Part shown: one piece after another, positions 14,110 to 26,966 of the stretch
Position numbering within the stretch: the stretch's first letter is position 1
Layout of the letters: the number at the start of each line of letters is the position of its first letter
Assembly (NCBI GenBank): GCA_033439265.1
Contig: JAVTVX010000013.1
Location: 24,138,000-24,201,999 of the forward strand
Reading direction: 5' to 3'
Length of the DNA stretch: 64,000 bases
Source: Dillenia suffruticosa
Lineage: Eukaryota > Streptophyta > Magnoliopsida > Dilleniales > Dilleniaceae
Made by a program: the position numbers and the translations under genes
Notes under the pieces: generated by a model
What the model was told of the DNA's origin: nothing
What the model saw: the letters and a program-made list of their open reading frames with translations, nothing else
The model's database searches: none

Positions 14110-15000
14110 TTACATAGTTTTATAACCTAACTCTACTACGATGTGCCCTAATTCAAATATTGACATCCTATCACAATTATCAAAATATATAAAATCACTA
14201 CTTTCATAACTATTTATTCCTACAAATTTACTACCATGATCGAAAACAGTTACAAATTCGCTAGAATCCATATCTAAGGAAATAAAAAATTTTTTAAATG
14301 CTAAATATTGTACACACAACATAAACTTTCTCGACATAATACAATTAATCGAACATGTTGAAAAATCTAGATTAAAATTACTGTAATAGAATATAGAACC
14401 ACTTCATAGAATATTAACAAAAATTTTATAGATGTTATAACAATAATAAAAAATTATAGATTTAATAACATATTAACAATTTTAAAGAAACTCTAATTTT
14501 TTTTAAACCCTAATTTTTAACAAATCCTAAAAATAAACATAACCCTAATTTTATAGATCCTATAATAATATAATTAAAATTACAGATTTAATAACATTTT
14601 ATTAACAAATTAAAAGAAACAATTTTTTGAAACCCTAATTTTTTCAAAATTATAGTAAGAAATTACAGCAATGGTAACATTTGATGAAATAGTAACACTT
14701 GAAATTATAGCAATAGTAATTCTAAAGTTAGATTAAATATCTTATAAGGACACTCCCTTCAGGAAATAATTTCAATCAATGACGATCACGAAACAAGAAT
14801 CTGGGAACACAAGCCTAATTTTAAAAGGAATAGAAATACCTTGTCGAGACCTACATTCAACTATAGCTTTCTCTCAAATACAATAAAAAAAATCCCTAGT
14901 CACTAATGTGTCTGTATCTCCATTACAATCTTCTCTCTCTCTCAAACCATCTTTCAACGACTTGCCTTCTCTCTCTCTCTCTCCCTATGTTAGTTAAATC
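14110..15000 (-). mobile_element. Probable decayed Mutator-like element 5' fragment
   Basis: On the minus strand, a 53-residue frame from the ATG at 14271 to 14110 contains VFDHGSKFVG, then YFDNCDR, then FELGHIVVELGYK. This pattern (HGG-F, a D-R acidic stretch, FEL..IV.ELGY) resembles the N-terminal domain of plant MULE transposases. Upstream at 15000-14860 is a (GA)n-rich leader-like segment. The rest of the transposase is absent: the next sequence is low-complexity DNA. Terminal inverted repeats were not identified, so the element limits are approximate and the assignment is tentative. Confidence 0.4.
14449..14650. repeat. Imperfect tandem duplication with AAACCCTAA words
   Basis: A segment starting AGATTTAATAACAT and ending AAACCCTAATTTTT occurs twice, about 126 bp apart. 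It lies inside the suspected MULE fragment. The telomere-like AAACCCTAA words are single copies and do not form an interstitial telomere array. Confidence 0.6.
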
Positions 15001-16143
15001 GCTTTTTTTACTTTTTAAGGAAATTACTTGTCAAGTTTCACTCCTTCATTGATAGTGGATTGATGTTAACGTAGTGAGTATCGGGTGTTGACGTAGTGAG
15101 TATCATGTGCTGATGTGTCATCTAACATGTTAGTAATTTCTGCCACACTAGAAGCCAAGTGAGAAAGTACCCCTCGACATCATCTACGCCATGGATCTAA
15201 GTTAGCATTTAACGGCCATATTGATAACATTAGTAACGAAAAAACTAACAAATTACGAATTTGGAAGTTTTGTTCCTTAATCATTACATTTTGAAATTTA
15301 AGAATTAATTTGTGAACCCAGAGGTAAAGTTTAGGAATTTGATAAGCAATTTTCACTATATATATATATATATATATATTATGATATTTTTATAGGCCTT
15401 GTAATAAAAAAAAGAGGTATTTGAAAATGAAATGAAGTGAAATGCTCTTGAACAGTGCCGTTCACGTTTCATGAGGATGGTGGAGTAAGAACAGCATAAA
15501 AGAGGAATTTGTGCTTATGGGCCATGGCCTTGGAAGATATTTTAAGATTTTAAACCCACCGGATATGACCTACTTTATATTGGTGGTTCCTGAGTTCCCC
15601 TCACGATACTATTGGAAGATATTGCCCTTTTTGTTTCAAGTGTGAAGAACTCTGTCCTCCCAATCCCGGTATATTAACTTATAATTAAAATAAATAAATA
15701 AATAAATAACTTGAAGGTGGTACTTCATATTATTTTATTTCTTTATTCTAGAAATGGGTTTTGTTTCATTCTCCTTTCTTTGTTGTTTTTTTTTTTTTTT
15801 TTTTACAATATTTTACCTGGTAACTATATGGGCTTCATTAATGAATATATTCTGGTCCTGAGCCCATCTTCTAATAGTTTAGGCTTGGGCTCTGTCACTT
15901 AGGTAGTCATGAGCCCAATTGGAGCCCAAGCACGTAAACACAAATTCTGGGCCTCCTGTCCCTAGCATGTAGCATATATTCGGCCTGGACTATTAACTCA
16001 TTGGTCCAAAGGCCTCTCTGCCATGACGTACCTCACAAGGTGACAATTTTAATCCTCCCCGCAAACCAAACAGGAACGAGAGCCTCTCTCTCTCTCTCTC
16101 TCTCTCCATTCGTCGATCTCAGTGTAGAGAGAGAAAATTGAAA
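15001..16143. other. Spacer and SelT-like promoter
   Basis: This is AT-rich sequence with an AT microsatellite at about 15357-15379 and a T18 run near 15786-15804. The last 70 bases before the SelT-like ATG contain (TC)12 at 16084-16107, typical of a plant 5' UTR. No other gene is seen. Confidence 0.5.
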
Positions 16144-18258
16144 ATGGATCGAGTACAGCTTCTGCTATTAGGGTTACCAATCTTCCTCTTCTGTTCAGAC
16201 ATAATCAACCTCTTCGGTCCAAAACCACCTCCTCCACCTCCAAAGCCCTCTCACTCTCACAATTTTCAGCAGCATCATCACCAGTCTCAAGTCCCTTCTC
16301 AAAACCTAGACTTTCCCTCTCAGGTTTTCTCATATTTTCTAATTTTTGTTTGATTAATAGTATAATATTTTACCTTTAACTTCGAATCTTCGTTTTTGCA
16401 GAAACCAAGTGGAATCGGAGGAATTGGCTATGGCAATACCATCAATATAAATTTCTGCTCTTCTTGCTCTTACAGGTTCGTAAGTGTTGATTGTTAGTCG
16501 AATGTTTTAGGGTTTATTGTGCGATCTTAGAATTTAGGATTGCAGCTTGAGCAATTGTTCGATTTTAGTGCTATTGTCATTAATTTTGATCTCATCGATT
16601 CTGAAAAATCAACGAATTGAAAAGCCCTTTTAGCCAAGGGAAGAATTTGTTAAGAATAAGAAAAGGCAGCAACAAATATGAATTTATGAATTAAAGGGGT
16701 TAATTCAAGGATATGTAACATGATTTTCGGAAGGAAAGGTACAATGGTAGTGTTGCTTGCTTTTTGTTTATGCCTTGTCTTATGAATGTTTATGGTGTGG
16801 TCACTTGTATTCATGGCTTAAAAATGCAATTGTTGGATTAAATGCAAAAATCTATTGTTTTACTTTCAAACCCTTTAGCCCGTACTTGGAACTTTTAAGA
16901 GTTCATTTCCAATTTTAAGTTTTGTTACTTGAAAAAAAAAATCACCCTTCATTTTTAACTCTATTACAAATATAGATTCCAAGTCGGAAAAAAAAAAGGG
17001 AATTGCAAATGAACAACACAAGAGTTTGTGGGTTCCTCTAAATTTTCTTTTAATTATGTTAGTATCCTAATTGTCCCCTTTTGAAACACGAAGAGCAACT
17101 GGTACTTTAGTACGTAGAATATTCAGCATTGAATTCCATACTTTACTTTTAGTTGTTTCAAGCATGAGAATTCAATTAAATTTTTTGTTTTAGTTTTTAG
17201 TTCCAAGCATAAGATTTATTTGCAAAGGAATTCCATAATTCAGTTCAAAATGAACTGAATTTATTTTTCATTTGGTTCCAAGTAAAGGGTTAACATCATA
17301 TGTGATTTATACGTGTTATGTTGAAAGATTTTGTGGGAAAACTCAATGCATCCATTTGATTTCCCCTTTCTTTTTGCAATGGAGTGCGCTGATTTTATTA
17401 CTTTACTTTTGTGGAGACGTGGTGCACTACAAACTAGTCATTGTGGGATTTTTCGCCCTTTTAACATGTTTTATAGGAACTGTATTTCTTGTGTGCTATC
17501 ATTGTTATTCTTGATTACATAAATGTTGGTGTGACCATGGTAGGGGGACTGCAATGAACATGAAAAATATGCTGGAGGCTCAATTTCCAGGGGTGAATGT
17601 TATTCTTGCAAATTACCCACCTACACTTCCAAAGCGCTTACTAAGCAAAGTGATACCAGTTATTCAAGTAGGAGTTATTGGCATTGTAGTGGCTGGTGAA
17701 CACATTTTCCCTAGATTGGGATTTATGACACCCCCTCCTTGGTACTTTTCCTTGCGTGCAAATAGATTTGGAACCATTTCAACTACTTGGCTTCTTGGGA
17801 ATGTCGTTCAGTCTTTCCTGCAAAGTTCAGGTGCTTTTGAGGTGTACTGCAATGGTGAAATGGTAAGTCTATGCCATCTTTACAAGTGAATGACTAGATT
17901 TCAGGTTGTCATGGCTATCATCCTACATGATTTATCAATTTTAATACCCCTCAAAACTCTAAATCTCAAACCAGTTATTTGTTGGTCTATGAGCATAATG
18001 TAGTGCAGTTTCAGTAGATCTTTATGTATTGACTGGTTAAATTTTCTGTAAATCTGGGGTGCTGATAATTATAATGATTATCAGTGCACTTGTGTTCTGA
18101 TCCAAACTTTTTTGTTCTTTTCCTTTCGTTTATTGTAGGTTTTCTCAAAGCTAAAGGAGCACAGGTTCCCTGGTGAAATTGAATTGAAAGACCTTGTGGA
18201 CCAAAAACTTGTTAGGTCAGGAATCGCGGGTGGTTTGGGCGCCAATCTTTGGTCATAG
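16144..18258 (+). CDS. Selenoprotein-T-like (SelT-like) protein
   Basis: Four exons: 16144-16323, 16402-16475, 17544-17862 and 18139-18258. All introns are GT-AG and the product is 230 residues. The N-terminus is a hydrophobic signal-anchor (about 5-22), followed by a proline/histidine-rich linker (26-50). The thioredoxin-like fold begins with NFCSSCSY, giving a CxxC at C79/C82; animal SelT has CxxU at this site, and land plants use cysteine. A second hydrophobic segment (IPVIQVGVIGIVVAG) and the LRANRFG region match the SelT/SelW/SelH (Rdx) family. The protein is probably an ER-membrane thiol oxidoreductase. The ATG at 16144 is used because the upstream extension begins with TTG. Intron 2 is long (1,068 nt). 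The substrate is unknown. Confidence 0.92.
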
Positions 18259-20267
18259 TTCTCCTCCGGAGCTGTTGTAACTCCAGATTATGAGTTAGCC
18301 CTTGGACACGGAGACTGTCAAATGAACCATTCGTTTAGTAGTTTTATTGTAACCAATTCATGTACAAAAGAGTCATGACTAGTTGTGTGCACTGGCTCAT
18401 GTTTTTGTTACAGACCAATGACTTGCTTTTATCTTAATCCAAGTCAAAATACCTAGATCTGAAAACACCGCATAGCTCAAATACCATCGATGCTTCTTCA
18501 ATTGGTATTTAATCAAATACAGAGATAAGCCACACAAAACAGGCAAATTCAATTTCACCAGTCGGGTATCGCACCAAAAGCCACCCTATATCAGACCAAT
18601 AAGCATTTTTTCTCTTTTTTTTTTTTTTTTTTGTGGGGGGAGGGGGGAGGGGGGGAGGGAGGGGTGGGAATGGGAGTAGGATTTACAAAAGCTTTGAAAA
18701 GGGCTTAGACGATCGAGTAAAGAGAGAAAAATTGGTGGCTCGAAAAACAGAAATTGTGAAGGGTGCAAAAAAATGGTCTAACAATAAATTTTTATTTATT
18801 TAAAAAGTAATTTTTTTTTTTCATTTATTCCAAAAATTTGGGGATTGTTTGAGTAGGAAACTATGGTAATTTTGGCGTTAAAGAGGGCGAGATCAGCCTT
18901 GCATCATCCGTAGACACCGGTCATTACAAAAGGGCAAATTTTCAATTCACTGAAATCGTTTTTCTTTTCCTTTATTTATTTATTTATTAATTATCATTTT
19001 GGACTTATGGAGAACTCATTTTCCCCCCGTTGAGGGAGGAATGGGTTCCTAAACACTCCCAAGAATATTTGAAGTAATTAACATATGTAGAATTAAAAAA
19101 ATTATTTGTGATGTTCGAGCTTATTTGAAATAGAAGGGGATAAAAGGGTAATCGGAACATTTTTGTGTTCCATGTCTGGAGCAAAATCCAAAATGCCTCG
19201 TACAATACTTATCTATACTTCAAAAATTATGAAAAAAATACAAAGCAACTAGTGCAATTTCATTATGTAATTCTTTGATCCATTTACCTCGATTTATTTA
19301 TATTTTATTTTATTCTAATTATAATATTTATTAATTAAAATAAAAAATTTTGACAAAAAATATAGAATGTTTTAGATAATATTAATTTTCACTTTATTTT
19401 TTGCATTGAAAAGTCTACACAATTTCGATTAAATTTCACGTTTCTATCAGTACCACCAAATTTATACCAATCTCTTGGTACAAGATTCGATCAACAGAAG
19501 TAATTTTTGTAATACCCATGAAACCCTCATTAAGAACTGCCTCTGATTGCACTCTTAAGATGCTGAGAACATCTTCAAACACTGCTCCGGACATCTTCAA
19601 AAACTTGTGATAAAGCTGCCTGCACACATGAATCTTATGGTAGCCAAATATGAATGAAAGGCAAACAGATCAGTAATTTCAAATGTTAAATGTTAGGGAA
19701 GAAATAGGGCAATAAAAATGATGGAGTGTCTCCCCTTGGGGACTGCAAGCTGTAAACCCAGAGAAGACAGATACCAGATTTTGCATATCAACTTATTCAT
19801 CCTATGCAGTAACTATTTCAACGGTAAAAAATGAAATTGCTAAAACCTGTTCAAACCAAAAGGAACAGAGAGATGCAGATGAATGTGCAGCTCCACTTGG
19901 ATGGTTAAACCACCACTGCTAGATCTAGCTCCCTTAGCATTGACATTCATGAAAACATTGCAAAATTATGGAAGGCAGAAGTTGGAAGCAATTGCCAAGA
20001 AATCAAGTTGATTGAAATGCATAAAAAACATAATTCAAAATGGATATAGAAACTGAATGTAAATCAGTTGTTGATTAATGGAAAACAAAGGCATCAAATA
20101 TTTCAAATGACCTGTCCCGACCTAATAACCACTCTAATGGCTTCGGAAAACTCTCTAGTCCTTGGACCAGGGAAAGTACAAGAGAAAAACTCCTTACAAG
20201 TATCCACAGGCAATGGTAGGAGCGCAATAGGTGTGTTAATTAAACTGGTTGAATGAGCACTGATAGG
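18259..20267. other. Spacer with a G-rich tract; no firm gene
   Basis: This holds the 3' UTR of the SelT-like gene, then a T17 run followed by a purine G-run tract (18635-18668), then AT-rich DNA. A minus-strand segment at about 19436-19627 begins after a good acceptor (TGTGCAG) and has a 63-codon open frame, but no similarity was recognised. It could be a terminal exon of an unknown minus-strand transcript. A GC-richer stretch at 20100-20240 resembles retroelement sequence but was not assigned. Confidence 0.4.
18608..18668 (+). repeat. Poly-T plus guanine-run tract (G-quadruplex candidate)
   Basis: A long T run is followed by consecutive G runs of 6, 6, 7, 3, 4 and 3 separated by single A or T bases. 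This satisfies the usual four-run, short-loop rule for an intramolecular G-quadruplex on the plus strand. It lies about 350 bp past the SelT-like stop codon. Confidence 0.7.
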
Positions 20268-23200
20268 GATCATTAGTTAATGGACCTAAGCCGAACACCA
20301 AATGAAAATATTACACAAGCTAAATCCTATGTTCAAGCACAACTCATTTAATATATGTCTCAGAAGAACTAGTCACAAAGAGCTCACATTGTTTGCAACC
20401 TTAGGGAAAAGTCCATAGTTTGTTGCTAAAACAGGAGATAATATTGCAGAAATGATGAAAACAGTTTCGAAAAGAAGGGGAAAAAAAAAACATTTGCAGA
20501 AAAGTATATAGCTAAAAAGCAAAGAAGAAAGTTGCAAAAGGGTTGAAATTGGATAGAGTGGTACGTTTGAAAAAAATAGAAATAGGCACATAAAAGGCAT
20601 CATGAAATACAAGCGTAATTTGTGAAAAAAAAAAACAAAGAGCCAAATATAAAGTGATTTTCTTAGAATGTCTAATGATTAGGCACAAAAAGGAATGCGC
20701 AAATAGAGTTGCAAGCAAGCTGAGAAAACTTTAATTTATAAACAAGTCAAAGCACATAGCCAAGTTTGGCTCATTTAACTAAATGACCTAATTGGAACTC
20801 AAAACAAGACCCTACTCTACGTAAGCCAAAGCCAATGTTCAAGTTCAACTCATCAGAAAAAATAAGTCTCAGATAACTAATCACACAAAGCTCGAATTGT
20901 TTGCAAACCTAGGGGAATGTCCACACTTCGTAACTAAAACATGACGTATTCTAGCACAAAAGATAAAATTAATTTGAAAAACGCAAAAATATTTGCAAAT
21001 ATGACACACACACACACACACACACATTCACAAATATATAAAAGCAACGCAAGAAACAGAAAGTCGCTAAAGGGTTGAAATGGGATAGAGTGAAATATTC
21101 GAAAGGACAGAAATAAAACTAAAATAATATACTAAATAGTGTGATTTTTTTTCTAGATGTTCTCATAATCAATCACCAAAGGGATAGGAGCATTTAGAGT
21201 TGCAAACCGAGAAAATAAGGTTATGTACATAAAGTACACTGAACCCTCGTTAAATAAATAAGTCTAGGATGAAACCCTCACAATCCTCACACTGTTGGAA
21301 AGCCTAGGGAACTAACAACACTTTGTCGCTAAAACAAGAGATATTCTTGCACAAATAATGAAAACAGTTTGAACAACACAAAACATCCCCTAAAAAAAAA
21401 GCAATGCAACAATAAAGTTACAAAAGTGTCGAAACGGGTAGTTAATATGCAAAAAGACCAATATAAAGTCATAAACAAATCACAAGGGACACGTTTGAGA
21501 AAAATGAAAAGAATCAAGTGGTATATTTGAAAAATAAAAACTAAACTAAAAATATATAAATAAAAAATTTTGTACCAACATATCTCAAAGTTTTACACCG
21601 AAGACGGCAGAAAGGAATGAGAAAGTTGGAAATGTAGAAAATAAAGAGGCATTGAGAGAGAAGAAAGGCTAGTGTCAGTTGAGTAACTAAACTCAACTCT
21701 ATGTCTGATATTAGGATGAAATTTAGAAAAAAAAAAGAAGAAAAAAAAAACTATAAATAGTGTGATTTTAATAGAAACTCTCAGAATTAGGCACCAAAGA
21801 GATTGAAGCATTTAGAGTTGCAAACAAGCCAGGGTCTTCATTTATAAATGTGCTGGAAGTAGGTAGCCAAGCTTGGCTCTTTTAGCTAATGGACTTGAGT
21901 CGAACACAGTCTTGGATGAACCCCTAATGAACAGCTCACATTGTTTACAATCGTAGGGGAATGCCAACACTTTGCTGCTACATTGCTGGAAAAAGAGATA
22001 TTCTTGTATAAAACATGAAAACAATTTGAAAAAGACAAAAGAAAATGGAAAAAAAATAGAAACAAAAAAAGGAGCCACAAGAAAGTTGCAAAATAGTTGA
22101 AACGGGTAGTTAAAATGTAAAAAGACAAAAAATTGAGAAATGAACCAAAAGGGGCATGCTTCAGAAAAATGAAAAGGAATGGGTGGTATATTTGAAAAAA
22201 GTAAACAAAACAAAAATTAAACAAGAATTTGGCACTAAAACATTACATAGTTTAATGCCAAAGAGGGAGGGAAGGAATGAGAAAGTTGGATATGTAGAGA
22301 ATAAAGAGGCGCTGAGAAAGCAGAAATGCTACTGTCAATTGAGTAACTAAACTCAACATTATGTCTAGTAAAAGGATGAAATTTAAAAAAGGAAAAGAAA
22401 AAAATAACCATAAATAGAGATTTCAACGGAAATCTTCTGAATTAGGCACCAAAGAAATTAGGGGCATTTAGAGTTGCAAACAAGTAGAGAAGGTCTTAAT
22501 TTATAAATGAGCAGAAAGTAGGTAGCCAAGCTCTGCTCTTTTAGCTAGCTGACGCAAGGCAAACTCAAAATGAGGCCACCAACATAATGTTGGCCAAACT
22601 CAAACCAAACCCTCAATTAATGAATAAGTCTCCTCTGACAAAGAACTCACATTGTTTGCAACTATAGGGGAATACCAACACTTTGTTGCCAGATTGCTAG
22701 AAAAAATGATATTCTTGCACAAAACATGAAAACAGTTTGAAAAAGATAAAAACATTGGGAAAAAATAGAAAAAAGGCAATGCAATGAAAAAGTTGCAAAA
22801 GGGTTGAAAGGGGTAGTTAAAATGTAAAAAGATTAATATAAATTCAGAAAGAAACCACAAGGGACATGTTTGAGAAAAATGAAAAGGAATAAGTGGTATG
22901 TTTGAAAAATAGAAATAAAACAAAAAAATATATTAATAAGAAATTTAGGGAGGGAAGGAAAGAGAAAGTTGGAAATGTAGAGAATTAAGAGGTGTTGAGA
23001 AAGAAGAAAGGTAGATGCAAGAAATTTAGAAAAGGAAAAAAATATATAAAGAGTGACTTTAATAGAAACTCTAAAAATTAGGCACCAAAGAGATTGGGAC
23101 ATTTAGAGTTGCAAACAAGCCAAGGTCTTAATTTATAAATGAGCCGAAAGTAGGTAGCCAAGCTCGGCTTCATAAGACAGTTGACTTGAGCCGAACTAGG

Positions 23201-24305
23201 CTACCTAACCCAAGCCAAACCCTCATTTAATAATTAAGTTTTGGGTGAACAGAGCTCATATAGTTTGCAACCCCATGGGAATACCAATGCTTTGTTGCTA
23301 GATTGCTGAGGAAAAAAAAAAAATTTCCCACAAAACATGAAAACAGTTTAAAAAAGGCAAAAACATTGGGGGAAAATAGAAGAAAGCAATGCAACAAGAA
23401 AGTTGCAAACCGGTAGTTAAAATGTAAAAAGACTGATCTAAATTGAGAAACAAACAACAAAGTACATGTTTGAGAAAATTGCAAAAGAATGAGTGGTATA
23501 TTGGAAAAATAGAAACAAAACAAAAAATATATAAATAAGAAATTTTGTACTAAGGAGGGGAGGAATGTGAAAGTTGGAATGTGGATAATAAAGAGGCATT
23601 GAAAAAGAAGAAAGGCTAGTGTCCGAACACTATGCCTGGTATGAGGATGAAATTTAGAAAAAGAAAAGAAAAGGGAAAAAACACCATAAATATAGTGATT
23701 TTAATGGAAATTATGACATGGGCACCAAACCGATCGGGGCATTTAGAGTCACGAGTAAGTCAGGAAGGTCTTAATTTATTAATGAGCTGAAAGTAGGGAG
23801 CCACGCTCACCTCTTTTAGCTGATTGACGTGAGCCGAACTCAAAATGACACCGCCTTCATAATGTAGGCCAAACCCAAGCCAAACCCTCACTGAATAAAT
23901 AAATCTCGGATAAACCCCCACGAAGAGTTCACATTGTTTGCAACCCTCGAGGAATACCAACTCTTTGTTGCTAGATTGCAAGAAAAAGAGATAATATTGC
24001 ACAAAACATGAAAAGAGTTTGAAAAGACAAAAACATTGGGAAAAACAACAGAAAAATGCAATGCAAGAAGAAATTTGCAAAAGGGTTGAAACAAACCACA
24101 AGGGGCATATCTGAGAAAAATGAAAAGGAATGAGCATTATACATGAAAAATAGAAACCAAACTAAAAACATATAAATAAGAGACTTTGTACTAACATATC
24201 TCATAGTTCTACACTAAAGAGGACAGGAAGGAATGAGAAAGTTGGAAACATAGAGAATAAAAAGCCGTAGAGAAAGAAAAAAAGCCTATTGTCAATTGAG
24301 TATAA
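20268..24305. repeat. Degenerate tandem array, about seven 0.4-0.7 kb units
   Basis: Three ordered landmark blocks recur. Block A (CACATTGTTTGCAACC, then AGGGGAATACCAACACTTTG) starts near 20385, 20894, 21287, 21936, 22648, 23256 and 23930. Block B (AAAACATGAAAACAGTTTG) follows each A block. Block C (TTTAGAGTTGCAAACAAG, then GTAGGTAGCCAAGC) occurs near 20703, 21191, 21808, 22468, 23102 and 23742. Spacing varies from about 390 to 710 bp, so units carry indels. Between blocks the plus strand is strongly A/G-rich. Copies diverge by substitutions in every block, indicating an old array. Apparent long minus-strand Phe/Ser-rich open frames are translations of this purine bias. An (AC)11 run lies at 21004-21025. 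Confidence 0.85.
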
Positions 24306-26960
24306 CACTGTTATTAGTTGGAAATTAATTTAGCAAATCAAGCACAAACACAAATGGTGTGTATGTATGCTGGCTTTTATATTTTGTTTGTGCACAAAAA
24401 GGGTTGATGGTGTGAAACATGTCCTGGCATGGTTGTCCTAGCATGGTTAATTGATAATAAAACTTTTTTTTCCCCAATATTGGGAACTAGAAACTTTTCA
24501 TATGAAGAGGACAGCTTTTATGATGGTGCCCACAATATGACATTTGAATGGGGTCAAATCTATGCTGACCATATCTTTTGTTTCCCTTTTCTGTTGTTTA
24601 ATCTGTAGCTAACAAGTAAGGGCAACTTTCCAAGTACTTTAAGTAGAACCTTGTCTTAAAAGACCAAGTATAATTGACCTTCATTCATGGATTTGGAATG
24701 AATGCGAATTTATTGGTGTATCGTTGGATATTGAACTTTATGACTCTCCATAATATTGACAAATTCAAGCTGGGTTTATTTTGATGGACACTTTATTTTT
24801 TGGGAGAGTGGGGGTTCAGGGTGGGGAAGGTAAGATGGTGCAGTTGTATGTGTGCCTCTTTCTCTTTCCTTTTGAATTAGGGGGCTTAGGGAGTTAATGA
24901 AAGATTGAGTTTTTTATTTTTCGTGATTGGCATTTTATGACAATATGTTACTGTTATTTGGTGCCTATATTTTCAAGTGAAAATAGATGGATGTTTTTAC
25001 TTAAAACCAGCATCTTTCATCATCTCTCGACATGATGTTGTGCTGGATAGAATTGTATTCTTGCTAGACTTTGTTTCATTTATCTCCTAATTATGCACAA
25101 ATTTATTGCACGGATGGAAAAGTAAAAGTTTTTTGGTGGGTATGTATTGAATTGCTTCTTGTATCCCCTAAGCAGATGTCTTTCAAATCAAGATTGTGAT
25201 TAACAAAAAAATTGAGCGGCTGGATTAGAATACCTGATAATTGTGTAATGCCTTGTGGAAGGAGTCGCTTGACGATCATGGTTATCGCAGTTCTTGATCG
25301 AGTTCACGGCGGAGCATCTGCGAATTTTGAACGAATGATCGTATCAAAGACGTACTAGAGGCTCTACTTCGTCAGGCGATAAAATCGATGAATGTTTCCC
25401 GATGATCTTGTTCCCGAAAAAATGAAGAGCGATAATTTTATGTTTCTTGGGTTTCTCGGGAAATGGCTAGGGTTTCTCGGGTAGGGGGAAATGGCTTGGG
25501 ACTGTGGAATGGACTCCTCGATCTGGTTCAAATTTTAATAACCGCCGGTGCCAGGTAATGCACAGACTGTCCCTTTATCGTTCCTTTCCTCTCTCCCCTC
25601 TTAAATTTGTCCCCAACTAATTTTTTTATAAATAAAATTAGGTATTATTTAAAAATAATAATATTGAAAAAATTAAATTACCCAAATAACTACCGCAAAT
25701 AATGCATAGTAATATTCAAATTACATAATAACAATTATCAAAAATATCAAATTAAAATTAAAAAAATAAAAATAATTATTCAAAATCGTCAAATTAATCA
25801 TTTTTATCAAAATATCAAAATATTAAAATTAATATGTATGATATTAAACTTTAAAACTTTCAACTTTTAAAATTAATGACTATTCAAATATTTCATATCC
25901 ATATTCGATTGTTACCCTAAAGTTTACTTCTCATATCATAATTTCTAATCCCACATCATATTCCAATAAAAAACATTCCTATTCTCTTATTATGCACAAT
26001 TATCAAATTCAACATCACCTATAAAATATCAAAAATATCCAAATTAATATACATAACATTTTAGAAAACAAACAATATTTTTATACATAAAATTTATTTT
26101 GTAAATTAAATTTTAAACTTTGATAGTTTTAAGATATTTAAATATTTTGTTTATGTTTTAAGTAGTTATCTTTAATTCTTGTTTCAATATAATATCGGGT
26201 AATTTTTGTTTTAGATAATTAATTTATTCAAATATTTTTTATATAATTTGTTATAATTTTTGATTATGTATCATATTTCAATTTCAGTCTATCTTCTTAG
26301 CATAATAATACGAACAAGATTGGATGTAACTTACATAATATAGCGTTCGTTTAGCATAAGAATCAATATGTATCATCTCCGATATATGTTTTCTTTGATT
26401 TTAAATCACCTTCAAAGTAGGCGTAGTTTACAAGCTCCCAAAACATACTTTACTCCAAGATCCCAATTTGCAATATGGCCTCACTCAGGCATCTACTCAT
26501 ATGCTTGAGTTCCGTATCTAACTCAATTTGAGTCAAATTTAAAAAAAAATAAAAACTTTATATATAATTTTTTTTCTTTTACAAAAGTTACAATAGTCTA
26601 GTTTTATCATCAAAATGTATATTTCATTTAAAAAAAATGTTGCACTTACAAATGAGCCATGTTAGATTTTGTTACGTTCGTTATTATTGAATTATTTTTT
26701 GTAATAATATTTATTTATTTATAAATATGATAAAATTAACAATTAAAATAACAAAAATAAGATATGATGCATTTAATTTTTGCTCAAATATCTTGTAACA
26801 TGTAGACTTATGCGTTTGTTAATTATGGATCAATCAAACTCCTTTACTTGAGTGATCGGATATTATATTTCTTAAATGAGAGATCTTAACTTCGAGTATT
26901 GATAATTGAAAAAAAATAATTTGAAAAAATTAACCTATTAATAAACTCTACAATACTCGG
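24306..26960. other. Spacer with a possible minus-strand first exon
   Basis: From about 25550 down to 25235 on the minus strand, the sequence looks like a plant leader: it contains GAAACCCTAGCC (telo-box-like) and GC-richer text, and ends in TTATCAG|GTATTC, a good donor. An 11-codon frame from one ATG ends just before a second ATG encoding MIVKRLLPQG up to the donor. I did not find a convincing continuation exon, so this may be a non-coding or small-peptide transcript. The region 25600-26960 is very AT-rich and appears empty. Confidence 0.35.
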
Positions 26961-26966
26961 GATTGG

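Noticed and set aside
19436..19627. 63-codon minus-strand frame as a terminal coding exon
   Set aside because: A good acceptor precedes it, but no homology or linked upstream exon was found, and another frame closes after 14 codons.
20100..20240. Second solo LTR
   Set aside because: TGTCCCGACCT resembles an LTR end, but no matching opposite end or target duplication was found.
20373..24204. Several 60-125 codon minus-strand frames rich in Phe, Ser and Leu
   Set aside because: They recur once per unit of the tandem array and simply translate the purine-biased strand. No conserved start, domain or codon signal was seen.
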